NCBI GenBank assembly: GCA_934358405.1
Contig: CAKRKL010000005.1
Span: 1 to 43,521, forward strand
Direction of reading: 5' to 3'
Source: an uncultured Blautia sp.
Lineage (GTDB): Bacteria > Bacillota > Clostridia > Lachnospirales > Lachnospiraceae
Length of the DNA: 43,521 nucleotides
This document shows positions 16,012-25,148 of this stretch, one piece after another. The translations under genes were made by a program, and so were the position numbers. How positions within the stretch are numbered: the first letter of the stretch is position 1; every line of letters starts with the position of its first letter. The notes under the pieces were generated by a model, which was not told where the DNA came from, did not search any database, and saw only the letters and a program-made list of their open reading frames with translations.

Positions 16012-17370
16012 TTATTTTTCCAGATCTTCACTGCCCAGAATTAATTTAATAGCCCAGGGAGGCACATCAATATCCTGATAATCCTCCTTCATAAAAACAA
16101 AAGCAGTCTCATAGAGCGGCATTTGAGCCGGATAAATCCCATAGCCATCGGTAAAATAAATCAGCCCGCGAAGCTTCGTAAATTTCTTCGCTCTCATCAA
16201 CTGCTTCACATAGGCAAAGGCTGGGCGAAAGTCCGTTCCCCCGCCGCCCTTCACAGTAAAATGTGACATGTATTCTTTTAGCTGTGCTGTATTTTCAATA
16301 ATCACATCTGATTGGACTTTTTCATCGCATTGCAGAATGTGTACATGAATTCTTCTGAAATAGCTCTCAGATTCACTAAGCACACTGTAGGTCTCCTCCA
16401 GAAACCTCTGAACCAGCTCACCTTTACAGGACATAGAGGTGTCAATGACAATAACAAAATCCTCTACCTTCCGTTCCTCCTTTGTCTCTAGCGGCTCGAT
16501 CAGGGGCATATTTCCGTAAAGACTCATTCCATAATTGTAAAATATATAATCGAAAGTGTCCATATCCACTTTCATTTCTTCCTTTAAAACAGAAAATTTC
16601 CGCAGAAATTCCCGGTAATCATAGCGGTTCCGATTTTGGGCACGAAGCTGATCTACAAGTGCTTCCCCGCCCTGCCCTGCTTCCTTTGAAAAAGTCTCAA
16701 GCTCTGTCTGCATGCGGTCACGGATATCATCCCACTTCTTCTTTCTCTGTGACAGCATAGGACTTCCCGGAGGATTTTCATACCATTTGCGGTGATCGTC
16801 CAGGGAAAATTCCCTGCGCAGCTCCTGCATTTTATTTTCCGGCAGATGCAGGGTCTGAAGCCTTCTGTATACTCTTTGTGCTGTAGGAACCTTTCCCTCT
16901 TCCAAAATCATAGAAAGCGCCTGCCTCTTTGCCATGGAAGCTGGCTGGTGTACACATTTCAGATAAAGACTGTCAATCATGTTCTCCACAGTAATATCAC
17001 AGGCAAGGTTCCAGTACTGAATATCAACAGCAGGATTTCCCTCTTTATCCCGTTCCGGAAGCACATGGAGAAAAATACAATGCAAAAGGCTGTGCAGATA
17101 TGTCCTGTTTACCCTTTCCCTGCTTTTCTTAAACAGCTCCATAAGCTCCTGTGGCTGATAGTAGAAAATCGTTCCATCCGTTCCTACAGGATGTACCCCC
17201 ATATCCCCCTGAAAAGAAAGTGCTGCCAGGGCACTGTCCAGAAAACGCATATTCAGGTATAGCTGGTTTCTTGCGCCTGCCAGGATATCCTGACAGATTG
17301 CTTCTGCTGCAAGAGCTCTTTGCTGTGCATCATGAACGGGATTTCCCCTTAAATTTCCTGAATCATTCAT
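16012..17370 (-). CDS. VWA-like protein (DUF2201 type)
   Basis: This 452-aa protein pairs a helical, metallopeptidase-like N-terminal region (DUF2201 type, about 20-280; LHSLLHCIFLHVLP is the HxxxH-like part) with a C-terminal VWA domain. The VWA carries the MIDAS motif DTSMS in FVIVIDTSMSCKGEL (about 300), then GGGGTDFRPAFAYV and LIYFTDGYG. It is the likely partner of the adjacent MoxR-like ATPase. Its ATG overlaps the stop of the LRR gene by 4 bp. It is predicted cytoplasmic; no signal peptide is seen. Confidence 0.87.
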   Translation of the reverse strand: MNDSGNLRGNPVHDAQQRALAAEAICQDILAGARNQLYLNMRFLDSALAALSFQGDMGVHPVGTDGTIFYYQPQELMELFKKSRERVNRTYLHSLLHCIFLHVLPERDKEGNPAVDIQYWNLACDITVENMIDSLYLKCVHQPASMAKRQALSMILEEGKVPTAQRVYRRLQTLHLPENKMQELRREFSLDDHRKWYENPPGSPMLSQRKKKWDDIRDRMQTELETFSKEAGQGGEALVDQLRAQNRNRYDYREFLRKFSVLKEEMKVDMDTFDYIFYNYGMSLYGNMPLIEPLETKEERKVEDFVIVIDTSMSCKGELVQRFLEETYSVLSESESYFRRIHVHILQCDEKVQSDVIIENTAQLKEYMSHFTVKGGGGTDFRPAFAYVKQLMRAKKFTKLRGLIYFTDGYGIYPAQMPLYETAFVFMKEDYQDIDVPPWAIKLILGSEDLEK

Positions 17371-18254
17371 AAGTCAAAGCTTCTCCTTTTTGATGGAAAA
17401 TGGATTCTTTGATATTCCATTAGCATACTTAGAAGCTCCGGTGCGCAGGAAGCACCTGCCAGATCCATAAGACTGTTAAACAGCTCTCTGTCCTTTGCTT
17501 CAAATGGATATGTCTGAAGCATCCATTCCAGCTCCTCTGCTCTTTTCTGACGGATAAAATCAGAAGCAATCTGGCCCTGATGCTCTCTTAAATAGTTCTC
17601 ATACTGTATTTTGGCTTCTTTGGTAAGCTCTGCAGGCCAGTGCAGCCTGCCGTAAACCATTTCTCTTAGAAAGTCCTGGGATTCCTGTGCTCTGGCAAGT
17701 TCAAAGCGTTTATCATATTCCAGAAAATGGAACGTCTTTCCCTGAAAGCAGTTTCTGTAATAAAGACCGCTTCCATGTACCTCTGTCATCAAAATTCTGG
17801 CCGGAGTGTTCTCCACTCCTTCCTCATAATATTCCGGAAACCAAAGCATGGCTTCCACTTCCCCATAAAGATGCACACACAAAGCCTCTCCTACCTCAGA
17901 AAGAATCTCCTTCAAGCCTGATTCCCGGCTATTCATCTGCACTTCCATTTTGCGGATCTTATGGCAGCCTGTAAATGCGCCGCTTCCAAGATCTGTAAAG
18001 TCACTGGAAAACCATAATTCTTCCAGATTCCAACAATTATAAAAACCGTATCTGCCGATTTTTCGTACACCGGAGGGGATGCGGATAGTCTGACAGCTTT
18101 TACCGGAAAACAGGTATTCTGCAAGCTCTGTTACCGGAATTCCTTCTATCTTTTCAGGGATTTCCACGATCTGGGGATCTCCGTCAATTTCTGTTACTAC
18201 AGCGTAATCTCCTTTCATTTCAAAGGTCAGTCCGCTATCTGTATGCTTTTTCAT
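17367..18254 (-). CDS. BspA-like leucine-rich repeat protein
   Basis: This 295-aa protein has BspA-type LRR_5 repeats near residues 20-115 (IPEKIEGIPVTELAEYLFSG, then IRIPSGVRKIGRYGFYNC and LEELWFSSDFTDLGSGAFTGC). A helical, charged C-terminal half (about 195-290) follows. No signal peptide is visible, unlike secreted BspA proteins, so it appears to be intracellular. It is the first gene of a five-gene minus-strand operon and overlaps the VWA gene by 4 bp. It may be a scaffold or recognition subunit for the VWA-ATPase pair; this is inference. Confidence 0.85.
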   Translation of the reverse strand: MKKHTDSGLTFEMKGDYAVVTEIDGDPQIVEIPEKIEGIPVTELAEYLFSGKSCQTIRIPSGVRKIGRYGFYNCWNLEELWFSSDFTDLGSGAFTGCHKIRKMEVQMNSRESGLKEILSEVGEALCVHLYGEVEAMLWFPEYYEEGVENTPARILMTEVHGSGLYYRNCFQGKTFHFLEYDKRFELARAQESQDFLREMVYGRLHWPAELTKEAKIQYENYLREHQGQIASDFIRQKRAEELEWMLQTYPFEAKDRELFNSLMDLAGASCAPELLSMLMEYQRIHFPSKRRSFDL

Positions 18255-18374
18255 TTTTACAGGCTCCTTTTAGCAGCTATTATGATGATATGATGTAAAA
18301 AAAACTTGCTATTTTTTCTCATTAAGCTTAAACTTGATGTAATAACTCACTCTCACATATCGGAGGAATTTTTC

Positions 18375-19013
18375 ATGAGTACCAAAATCCCTATTGAAAC
18401 TTCGGCAAGACATGTTCATGTCTCCCAAAAGGATTTCCAGCTTCTCTTTGGTGAAGATGCCAGCCTTCATTATATAAAAGAACTAAGTCAGCCTGGGCAA
18501 TATCTTTGCCAGGAGCGTGTCACGGTGAAGGGACCTAAAGGAGAGTATGAGAATATGGCAATCATTGGTCCTTTCCGTAAGGAGACTCAGGCAGAGCTCT
18601 CTCTTACAGATACCAGAAGGATCGGACTTCCCGGGGTTATCCGTCAGTCCGGAGATACTTCCGGCTCTCCTGGATGTACCCTGATCGGGCCTAAGGGGGA
18701 GCTTACTGTTGATCATGGCGTGATCGTAGCCAAGCGCCACATCCATATGACTCCTGCGGATGCTGTTGCCCTTAATGTTAAGGACAACGATGAGGTCTTC
18801 GTTCTTACCAAAAGCTACGGCCGTGCTCTTATTTATGCAGATGTAGTAGTTCGTGTAGACTGGAGCTACCGGCTTGCCATGCATGTGGACACAGATGAGG
18901 CAAATGCTTTCTCCAATGAGTGTGAGCCTTATGGCGTCATTGTAAAGTTCTTTGATGATAACTACAACACTGACAAATGGATCGAGGACGTGCTCTCCGG
19001 AATCAACCGATAA
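18375..19013 (+). CDS. pduL: Phosphate propanoyltransferase
   Basis: This 212-aa enzyme transfers acyl groups between acyl-CoA and phosphate. The start at 18375 (MSTKIPIETSARHVHVS) has GGAGGAATTTTTC upstream. The two histidine motifs that bind metal in PduL, RHVHVSQ near residue 12 and KRHIHMTPADA near residue 125, are both present. It lacks the microcompartment-targeting N-terminus. It stands alone: no shell proteins or propanediol genes are nearby, so it probably serves general acetyl/propionyl phosphate metabolism. Confidence 0.92.
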   Translation: MSTKIPIETSARHVHVSQKDFQLLFGEDASLHYIKELSQPGQYLCQERVTVKGPKGEYENMAIIGPFRKETQAELSLTDTRRIGLPGVIRQSGDTSGSPGCTLIGPKGELTVDHGVIVAKRHIHMTPADAVALNVKDNDEVFVLTKSYGRALIYADVVVRVDWSYRLAMHVDTDEANAFSNECEPYGVIVKFFDDNYNTDKWIEDVLSGINR

Positions 19014-19052
19014 ACAGACATGTATCCCTGCCCCATCACTATAACGAAAGTG

Positions 19053-19095
19053 AAAAGTGCTTCCTGCCCGCAAGTGGGCATGGAAGCACTTTTTA
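19053..19095. terminator. Bidirectional terminator between pduL and the NlpC/P60 gene
   Basis: AAAAGTGCTTCC-TGCCC (19053-19069) pairs with GGGCA-T-GGAAGCACTTTT (19076-19092). T-runs flank both sides, so it can end both convergent genes. Confidence 0.85.
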
Positions 19096-19097
19096 TG

Positions 19098-21425
19098 TCA
19101 CTGAATTGCAATTGTAGCTAAAAGCATCTCCTGAAGGCGGTTTGTAACCATAACACCTGTCAGGTCTCCCATCTCAAGCATTTCAGCCTGCAGGCCGTCT
19201 GCTGCTTTGTCACTTTGAGCGTCTGCTTCTGCCGCATCTCCATATGACACCTGACTGAACACACTTACCTGCTGCCCTGCATCAAACAGCTCCTGAAGGC
19301 TGTTTGCCACATACAGGCTTCCAGGTGAAATTGTTCCGTTTCCGGCAGGATCTACAGTAACAGTGTCCATATCTCCTGTTGAAGCCAGATTTGCGCTGAT
19401 CAGCTCCTGAAGGTTGTTAGATACATCAATTCCGGTAATATACTGCGCACTGGTAATGGCCTTGCCGCTCTGCCTCATCTCTTCCACCTGCTGTGCATCC
19501 GGATAGAAGGATGGCTGACGGATATAACGAAAGCTTGCACTGTATGCCTCTCCTACTGTAACACCATTCTTTCCGGAAGAGCAGTGTACCACGATCCAGT
19601 CTCCTGCATCTGTCTTGCCGCAGATAATTCCCACATGGTTAGAGCTTCCGGCTTCCGGCCCCTTCTGAAAAACAAGGTCTCCAGGCTGCGCATTTGCCTC
19701 ACTTACCACATTTGCTCTTCCCCACTGGTCTGAGGTTCCGCTTCCTACAGCAGCGATCATCGCCTGATCCTTATATCCGTTGATCACAGCCCAGGTAACA
19801 AATCCGCTGCAGTCCAGTCCGTATGCCCGAAGTGTTCCTGTGCTCTGGCTGCCCTCTGCTGTAACCTGCTCCACGCTTCCCCAATATGGGTCCATGCCGA
19901 TAGCTGTAGACTTACCGCCCCAGAAATACCCTACCTTACCTACAAGGGAGTACGCTGCTGTGATTACATTTACACGTTCCTCAGAAACATCATCGCCAAC
20001 GCTCTGCCGTACAAATCCCCTGGCAGCTGTAACTGTGGCGCAAAGAAGCTTGCAGTCTGTTTCCAGGTACTTCTTAAGTACTCCTCTTTCTTCCTTCGGG
20101 ATCTTATTTTTCTTAATGTAATAATTGACATGGCAATTTCCGTATGTAACCCTGCTGGAATCCTTCTCATCACGGATTACCGGATTCAGCTCTTCAAAAA
20201 TTGCTGCAAGTGCTCCCTTAGAGGACTCATCCAGTGTAAAAGAAGTAACTCCCTGAAGGCTCTGCTCGTATACGTATACAGCAAGAATATCCTGCCAGTT
20301 ACGTACCAGAAGTGAATTTGCAGATGTAGTCACGCCTCCTGTGGCATCAGACACATCTGTAAGCTGGTTCTTCGCCTTATATTCCGCCTCAATCTGATCC
20401 ATGATTTCCGCAAAATTATCAGAGAAGGTCAGCTGATAGTTGTCTTTAAGACTGTTCAGATAAAATTCCTTGCCTGCATGAAGGTTGGTTGCATAATAAA
20501 CAGGCGTACCCTGGACAGCCTGAACCGGTTCCGGCGTCACAGTAGGCGTAGGTGTCAGTTCCGGATCCTCTGCCTCACCTGCCATAAGACTGATAATCTC
20601 TTCCATTTCAGTTAAAAGCTGATAGTTGGTAACCGCCGCCTTCTCCTGATTAGAAAAGCTGTCATAGGTTGCACGAAGCTTCTTCACCTTCTCTTTCTTC
20701 TTATCATCAAACTCTCTCTTATAGGCTTTATTGATAGCCTTAATAAGTGCCTTTACCTTCTTCTTGCTCTCTTCAGGTAATTCCGGGACAGCACTCGGTG
20801 TCACAGTTGGAGTGACGCTTGGCTCTGGGGTCACACTTGGCTCTGGAGTTATGCTTGGCTCTGGAGTCACACTTGGCTCTGGGGCCTCGCTTGGCTCTGG
20901 AGTCACGCTTGGCTCTGGGGTCCCGCTTGGCTGTGGAGTTATGCTTGGCTCCGGGATATCTCCTGGTTCCGGGGTTATGCTTGGCTCTGGAGTTACACTT
21001 GGCTGTGGGGTATCTCCCGGTTCCGGAGTGGCTGTGGGTTCTTCTGATGTCTCACCGGATTCCGGAGCAGTAGTTGGTGATACATTCGTACTCTCGCCTT
21101 GTTCCGGTATCACAGCAGGTTCTGCTGACTCAGAAGGCTGTGGCTGCTGGACAGACTCTGCTGGTGCCAAAGTAGGTGCCTGAGTCACCTCTGCCGGCTG
21201 CTTAGCCGGGGTCTGCACAGCTTCCGCGGTCTTAGCTGCAGCTGATTTCTGTGATGTCTCTTCTGATTGTATTGCTGCTTCTGTTACTGACAAGGATGTC
21301 TCTTCTGCTGCCAGAACGCCTGCCGGACCTGCGAAGGATACAGCTGCCGCTATGGTAATACATAAACATTTTGTCAGATATTTATTCTTCATATTTAAAA
21401 GATGCTCCCTTCTATCTATGAACAT
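19098..21425 (-). CDS. Secreted NlpC/P60 endopeptidase with Pro-Glu-Thr linker
   Basis: This 775-aa secreted protein probably cleaves peptidoglycan stem peptides. The signal peptide runs to about residue 40 (CITIAAAVSFAGPAGVLAA). A low-complexity linker of PEPSVT-type repeats covers about 115-215, followed by a helical region and a lysozyme-like segment (about 320-470). The NlpC/P60 domain follows, with the catalytic Cys in YGLDCSGFVTWAV and His in NHVGIICGK. The C-terminal 130 residues are unassigned. The start at 21425 has GGGGAG upstream; a Met 11 codons later (21392) is an alternative and gives a shorter signal peptide. Confidence 0.9.
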   Translation of the reverse strand: MFIDRREHLLNMKNKYLTKCLCITIAAAVSFAGPAGVLAAEETSLSVTEAAIQSEETSQKSAAAKTAEAVQTPAKQPAEVTQAPTLAPAESVQQPQPSESAEPAVIPEQGESTNVSPTTAPESGETSEEPTATPEPGDTPQPSVTPEPSITPEPGDIPEPSITPQPSGTPEPSVTPEPSEAPEPSVTPEPSITPEPSVTPEPSVTPTVTPSAVPELPEESKKKVKALIKAINKAYKREFDDKKKEKVKKLRATYDSFSNQEKAAVTNYQLLTEMEEIISLMAGEAEDPELTPTPTVTPEPVQAVQGTPVYYATNLHAGKEFYLNSLKDNYQLTFSDNFAEIMDQIEAEYKAKNQLTDVSDATGGVTTSANSLLVRNWQDILAVYVYEQSLQGVTSFTLDESSKGALAAIFEELNPVIRDEKDSSRVTYGNCHVNYYIKKNKIPKEERGVLKKYLETDCKLLCATVTAARGFVRQSVGDDVSEERVNVITAAYSLVGKVGYFWGGKSTAIGMDPYWGSVEQVTAEGSQSTGTLRAYGLDCSGFVTWAVINGYKDQAMIAAVGSGTSDQWGRANVVSEANAQPGDLVFQKGPEAGSSNHVGIICGKTDAGDWIVVHCSSGKNGVTVGEAYSASFRYIRQPSFYPDAQQVEEMRQSGKAITSAQYITGIDVSNNLQELISANLASTGDMDTVTVDPAGNGTISPGSLYVANSLQELFDAGQQVSVFSQVSYGDAAEADAQSDKAADGLQAEMLEMGDLTGVMVTNRLQEMLLATIAIQ
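20800..21050 (-). repeat. 18-nt tandem coding repeats (PEPSVT units)
   Basis: Degenerate 18-nt units of the type CTTGGCTCTGGAGTCACA repeat about a dozen times. They encode the six-residue PEPSVT/PEPSIT linker of the NlpC/P60 protein. Slippage could vary its length. Confidence 0.85.
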
Positions 21426-21613
21426 CCCTTTACTCCCCTAATATAAAGGTATGCTTTTTACCGCAAAGACAGTTCGTCTCAAATATTAACATGGATTATT
21501 GTAGCATACAGAACCCTCTAAATCAACTATCCTCTTATATAAAAAAACCGCCGATACGGTCCTGACCCAGAATATATTCTGCGGATACCCGATACCTGAC
21601 GGTTCTTAATCAT

Positions 21614-22210
21614 TCAACACACAGCCGGAAACAGAATATTCTCACTGCCAAGCCGGACTGCTGCCAGCTGCAGGATTCCATAAATGACCTGTGAACAGAT
21701 TCTGAGAATATACTGAATATCTTCCACAATGTTTCTCTCCTTAAGAAGATATCCCTCATGCGCTTCTTTAATGTATGCCACAAGCTCCTGAAAACTTCCG
21801 AAGTGAACCGGAACAATGGCCAGCTTCGCAGCCTCTCCACTGTTTATATAGCTCTTCAGATAGTTCTTAAGGTGCTTTTCGTATTTATTATGTTCGTACA
21901 GATTACCAGTAAAGTTCCTGTTATGGGGAAAAGTAAAGTAATCTGCCATATAATGCAGAACCTCACCAAGTCTGCGCCAGTAGACACGCTCCTTACACTC
22001 ATCGGGGCTGCTGTTTACAAGAACCTCCATCTTCTTCTGCACTTCGTCAAAGGTTCCGAAATATTCATGCTTCTCTGTCAGAAAGGACGGCTTAATATCC
22101 GGAAGGATACTTCCAAAGCAAAACGCCTTTCTGTGGGACTGCAGGCTCTTATCAGCAGGTATCTGATCTGCCAGATATCTGGCTACCAGTATATGAGATT
22201 TCTTACGCAA
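21614..22210 (-). CDS. Zinc-dependent phospholipase C-like protein
   Basis: This 198-aa protein starts at TTG (22208-22210) with GAGGAAG upstream. It has the pattern of the zinc-dependent phospholipase C family: SHILVARYLA, then FGSILPDIKPSF, LGEVLHYMADYFTFPHN and EHNKYEKHL. The His/Asp residues are in positions that bind the three zinc ions in PLC and S1/P1 relatives. It has no signal peptide, so it probably works in the cytoplasm. It lies alone between the NlpC/P60 gene and the divergent deacetylase gene. Confidence 0.85.
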   Translation of the reverse strand: MRKKSHILVARYLADQIPADKSLQSHRKAFCFGSILPDIKPSFLTEKHEYFGTFDEVQKKMEVLVNSSPDECKERVYWRRLGEVLHYMADYFTFPHNRNFTGNLYEHNKYEKHLKNYLKSYINSGEAAKLAIVPVHFGSFQELVAYIKEAHEGYLLKERNIVEDIQYILRICSQVIYGILQLAAVRLGSENILFPAVC

Positions 22211-22230
22211 TTGCTTCCTCTTCTTTCCTG

Positions 22231-22256
22231 TTCTTATCTATTGTAACAGATAAGAA
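22231..22256. promoter_or_regulatory. Inverted repeat in the PLC/deacetylase divergent region
   Basis: TTCTTATCT - 8 nt - AGATAAGAA is a perfect 9-bp dyad 21 nt upstream of the phospholipase C-like start. It may be an operator or a 5'-UTR hairpin. Two other small dyads follow (AAAAAGC...GCTTTTT near 22270 and TTGATATCATCAA near 22295). The rest of 22211-22503 is AT-rich and shows nothing clear. Confidence 0.4.
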
Positions 22257-22503
22257 ACACCAAACTGTAAAAAGCATTTGTATACGCTTTTTGGTTGATA
22301 TCATCAATCACTAATATAACAGAAACTTATAAGAATTTCAAAATAAATTTTCCCGATTTTTGGTGAAATATTTGCCCTGTATACAAACAAATTGCACAAC
22401 ACTTCAGCTATTACATCCCGCTCTTGTTTTTTTATGTCATATATTGTATGATTAGAAGGTATTTTAAAAAATATTTTTACACTTTACATAAAGGAGGAAT
22501 TTT

Positions 22504-23790
22504 ATGTCAGGCCATAAATCACATATGAGCAAAGGGCTGGCAGCTGCAGCTGTTCTTATGTGTCTTGGCTGTGGAATTTCTTTTACACAGTCTTCCGCAA
22601 CGCCGTCTCCCATTGAAGACTCCGAGACGCCGGACATGTTCGTAGCAGGAAATACGGATGATGCCAAGACAAAGGAAGCAGCTCCCACACAGACACCAAC
22701 AGATACCCCGATTCCGGACAACACCGAATCGGAGCCGGAAGCTGTGATCACAGTTTCACCGGAAGCCTCAGAGGGTGCCTGGACACCGGTTGGCAGTAAC
22801 TGGTACTTTATGGTGAATGGTACAGGATACATCGGATGGTTTACAGACACAGACGGGAAGCGCTATTACTTTGACGAAAATGGTGTAATGCATACAGGAT
22901 GGCTAAAGCTCGACAAAGACAGCTATTATTTCAACGCAGACGGAGTTCTGCAAACAGGAGATATAACCATTGACGGGAAGCTTTACCATTTCGATGCCAA
23001 TGGAGTTCAAAAAGGCGAGCCGAAAGATTCAGATGATACTTCCGATAAGGAGCTGATATTCTATATGAATACAGCTTCTGTTTCATCTGAGGCCAAAAGC
23101 GAACCGGTTTCTGAGCCGGAGCCTACCGCCGTACCGGAGCCTACCGTTACATCGGAGCTTACGGTTACACCAGAGCCTACAGTCACACCGGAGCCTAAGG
23201 GATTAATTGCTCTTACCTTTGATGATGGACCAAGCGATTTCACAGATCGGCTTCTTGATTGTCTGGAAGCCAATAATGCAAAAGCCACTTTCTTTTTGGT
23301 AGGACAGGAAATCGAATATTTTCAGGAGCCTTTATCCAGAATGGAAGCACTTGGCTGCGAGATTGGCAATCATTCCTTCAGCCATGCCGACCTTGCCACG
23401 CTTTCTGCTGATGATATAACCAGTGAGCTTTCTCTCACAGATCAGAAGATCCAGGAACTGGTTGGACACGGTGCGACTGTTGTACGGCCGCCTTACGGCT
23501 CATTTAACGATACTGTGGCAGGAATTGCCGCCAGACCGCTAATCCTGTGGTCAGTAGACACTTTGGACTGGGAAACCCAGAATGCTGATTCTACTGTCAA
23601 GAATGTAATGAATAGTGCACAGGATGGAGCCATTATCCTGATGCATGATATTTTTAAAGAATCTGTAGATGCTGCAGAAATCTTTGTTCCGCAGCTGATC
23701 CAGGAGGGGTATCAGCTGGTTACAGTCAGCGAACTGGCTGCTTCCAAAGGAATTACCATGGAAAACGGCGTTTCTTACGGATCTTTCTGA
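22504..23790 (+). CDS. Polysaccharide deacetylase with cell-wall-binding repeats
   Basis: This 428-aa secreted protein has a signal peptide (to about residue 35), a Thr/Pro-rich linker and three or so choline-binding-type repeats (about 97-175: WYFMVNGTGYIGWFTDTDGK, YYFDENGVMHTGW and so on). A PEPTVT linker and a NodB domain (about 235-425) follow. NodB motifs: LTFDDGPSD (metal Asp), NHSFSH (metal His pair), RPPYGSFN, WSVDTLDW and ILMHD. It likely N-deacetylates peptidoglycan or another wall glycan. AAGGAGG lies upstream. It shares the PEPTVT linker style with the NlpC/P60 protein, suggesting a common envelope programme. Confidence 0.93.
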   Translation: MSGHKSHMSKGLAAAAVLMCLGCGISFTQSSATPSPIEDSETPDMFVAGNTDDAKTKEAAPTQTPTDTPIPDNTESEPEAVITVSPEASEGAWTPVGSNWYFMVNGTGYIGWFTDTDGKRYYFDENGVMHTGWLKLDKDSYYFNADGVLQTGDITIDGKLYHFDANGVQKGEPKDSDDTSDKELIFYMNTASVSSEAKSEPVSEPEPTAVPEPTVTSELTVTPEPTVTPEPKGLIALTFDDGPSDFTDRLLDCLEANNAKATFFLVGQEIEYFQEPLSRMEALGCEIGNHSFSHADLATLSADDITSELSLTDQKIQELVGHGATVVRPPYGSFNDTVAGIAARPLILWSVDTLDWETQNADSTVKNVMNSAQDGAIILMHDIFKESVDAAEIFVPQLIQEGYQLVTVSELAASKGITMENGVSYGSF

Positions 23791-23836
23791 GCCGGATCAT
23801 AGCCTTACAAAGTCTAACATTACAAACCAACAAATA

Positions 23837-23870
23837 AAAAAGAACTGTCACCACCGGACAGTTCTTTTTA
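23837..23870. terminator. Bidirectional terminator
   Basis: AAAAAGAACTGTC (23837-23849) pairs with GACAGTTCTTTTT (23857-23869). It lies between the convergent deacetylase and SH3-protein genes and has U-runs in both directions. Confidence 0.9.
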
Positions 23871-23878
23871 TTCTCGCA

Positions 23879-24805
23879 TTATTCAGTTTTCTCCTGGAGC
23901 AGGCCGCTGTAAACGTAAGCTTCTGTACCATCATAATCAATCTGTACCCACTCACCGCTCTCGCCCTTCTTCTCAACCTCAGTACCAGCCGGTAAACCGC
24001 CTAATACATCAGACTCATCGCTGGCTGCAGCGCGGACATTACAGTCTTCTGTAACTACCAGAATCGTTCCCTCTGCTGTGTCTGCAGACCCGGTAGCATC
24101 CTCACCAAGCCCTTCAAGGAATGCAGTAAGTGCCGGATCAGAAGACTGTGCTTCATCGTACAGCTTCTTCACCTTTGCCTTCAGCTCCTTGACATCATCA
24201 TCCTGTCGCAGAGAAACCTCATATTTCGTTATTTCGTCGCTGTCATTATGAGCAGCACCATCAATCTTCCAATTCCCGTCTGTGTCCTTCATTACATAGA
24301 ACTCAGCAAGCGCAGGTACCTTTGTATCAATCCCCTGACAGATGTAGTAAAAACAGGAATATACTACATAGGAATCGTCATCAAGCCCCTTTTTCGTGTA
24401 GATATCACCAGCTTCATACCCTTCAATGTACTTGGCATTGGTAATCTTAGACTCGTCTGCCGGTGCAAGATTATCTACCAATGTACGCAGTGTGGTAATA
24501 TCTTTATCCCCCAGAGCTTTGTAATAGCTCTTGATCAATGAAGTAATCTCTTCATTAGCTTTTTCCATGGGATTGGCGTCTTTCTTCCCGTCAGTCTCCC
24601 CATCATTTGCCGGAGAAGAAGGAACATTTCCCTGGTCGTTGTCTGCTGTTACCTGCTCCTCGGCTGTATCCTTGCTGGAATCGCCCTTCCCGCTTCCCAT
24701 AAATGCACGGATACCGAAAAACAGGACAACCACGATTAACAGAATCGCTCCGCCAAGCATAAAATAGCGAAGGTTATCTGATAACCATTCTCTGAAATTA
24801 TCCAA
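23879..24805 (-). CDS. Membrane-anchored protein with C-terminal SH3 domain
   Basis: The start is a TTG at 24803-24805 with AAGGAGG 8 nt upstream; a longer frame to 24886 overlaps the tRNA gene and has no RBS. The 308-aa product begins MDNFREWLSDNLRYFMLGG. It has one transmembrane helix (about 15-35), a Ser/Asp-rich linker, an NTF2-like region (about 90-215, EITSLIKSYYKALGDKDI and YSCFYYICQGID) and a bacterial SH3 domain at the end (GTILVVTEDCNVRAAASDES, then LPAGTEVEKKGESGEWVQI). The SH3 probably binds the wall. Confidence 0.87.
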   Translation of the reverse strand: MDNFREWLSDNLRYFMLGGAILLIVVVLFFGIRAFMGSGKGDSSKDTAEEQVTADNDQGNVPSSPANDGETDGKKDANPMEKANEEITSLIKSYYKALGDKDITTLRTLVDNLAPADESKITNAKYIEGYEAGDIYTKKGLDDDSYVVYSCFYYICQGIDTKVPALAEFYVMKDTDGNWKIDGAAHNDSDEITKYEVSLRQDDDVKELKAKVKKLYDEAQSSDPALTAFLEGLGEDATGSADTAEGTILVVTEDCNVRAAASDESDVLGGLPAGTEVEKKGESGEWVQIDYDGTEAYVYSGLLQEKTE

Positions 24806-24857
24806 GTTCTTGTCCTCCTTAATACAACGCACCGGAACGCCCGATCGTTCCAGGCAA

Positions 24858-24929
24858 TACACCTGAAGGGAATCGAACCCCCGCACATGGTACCGGAAAC
24901 CACTGCTCTATCCACTGAGCTACAGGTGC
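24858..24929 (-). tRNA. tRNA-Arg(CCG)
   Basis: A 72-nt cloverleaf: acceptor GCACCTG/CAGGTGT with A73, D-stem GCTC/GAGC, anticodon stem GTGGT/ACCAT with loop TTCCGGT (anticodon CCG), and T-loop TTCGAAT. CCA is not encoded. No integrated element lies at its 3' end. Confidence 0.95.
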
Positions 24930-24981
24930 ATAAAAACTCGAGTTGTTGAATTATCAATGTACAACTACTTCGACTTTGAAA

Positions 24982-25010
24982 AGTATAGCACAATATCGGG
25001 CTGATGTAAA
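24982..25010 (-). promoter_or_regulatory. Promoter of tRNA-Arg
   Basis: On the minus strand, TTTACA (25005-25010), a 17-nt spacer and TATACT (24982-24987) lie about 55 nt before the tRNA. Transcription could continue into the SH3-protein gene. Confidence 0.75.
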
Positions 25011-25121
25011 GTTTTTTCTTTTGGTTGAATATTTGGGTCTAATGGTGAAATATGCCCTGCAGTGCTTTTTTGTAAAAACAGAAAGAGAGCTCCATTTAGA
25101 GCTTCTCCTCCTGCATTTGTC

Positions 25122-25148
25122 TTAGAGCGTGTTTGAAAAAGGCTCTAG
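25122..25148. repeat. Dispersed hairpin repeat, copy 2
   Basis: TTAGAGCGTGTTTGAAAAA (25122-25140) is followed by GGCTCTAG, so TAGAGC pairs with GCTCTA. The same 19-mer occurs inverted at 37839-37857. The TAG stop of the beta-helix gene lies inside it. Confidence 0.65.

Noticed and set aside
15173..16078. A 301-aa plus-strand open frame
   Set aside because: Antisense to the MoxR-like ATPase gene; low-quality composition and no RBS.
20800..21050. Regular 18-nt repeats resembling an array
   Set aside because: Units are degenerate, contiguous and in frame, coding for PEPSVT linkers; there are no spacers, so this is not CRISPR.
24806..24886. A longer start for the SH3 membrane protein
   Set aside because: The extension overlaps the tRNA gene and lacks an RBS; TTG at 24805 has AAGGAGG upstream.
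24858..25144. tRNA-Arg as an integration site
   Set aside because: No duplicated tRNA 3' end, tyrosine integrase or foreign genes lie beside it.
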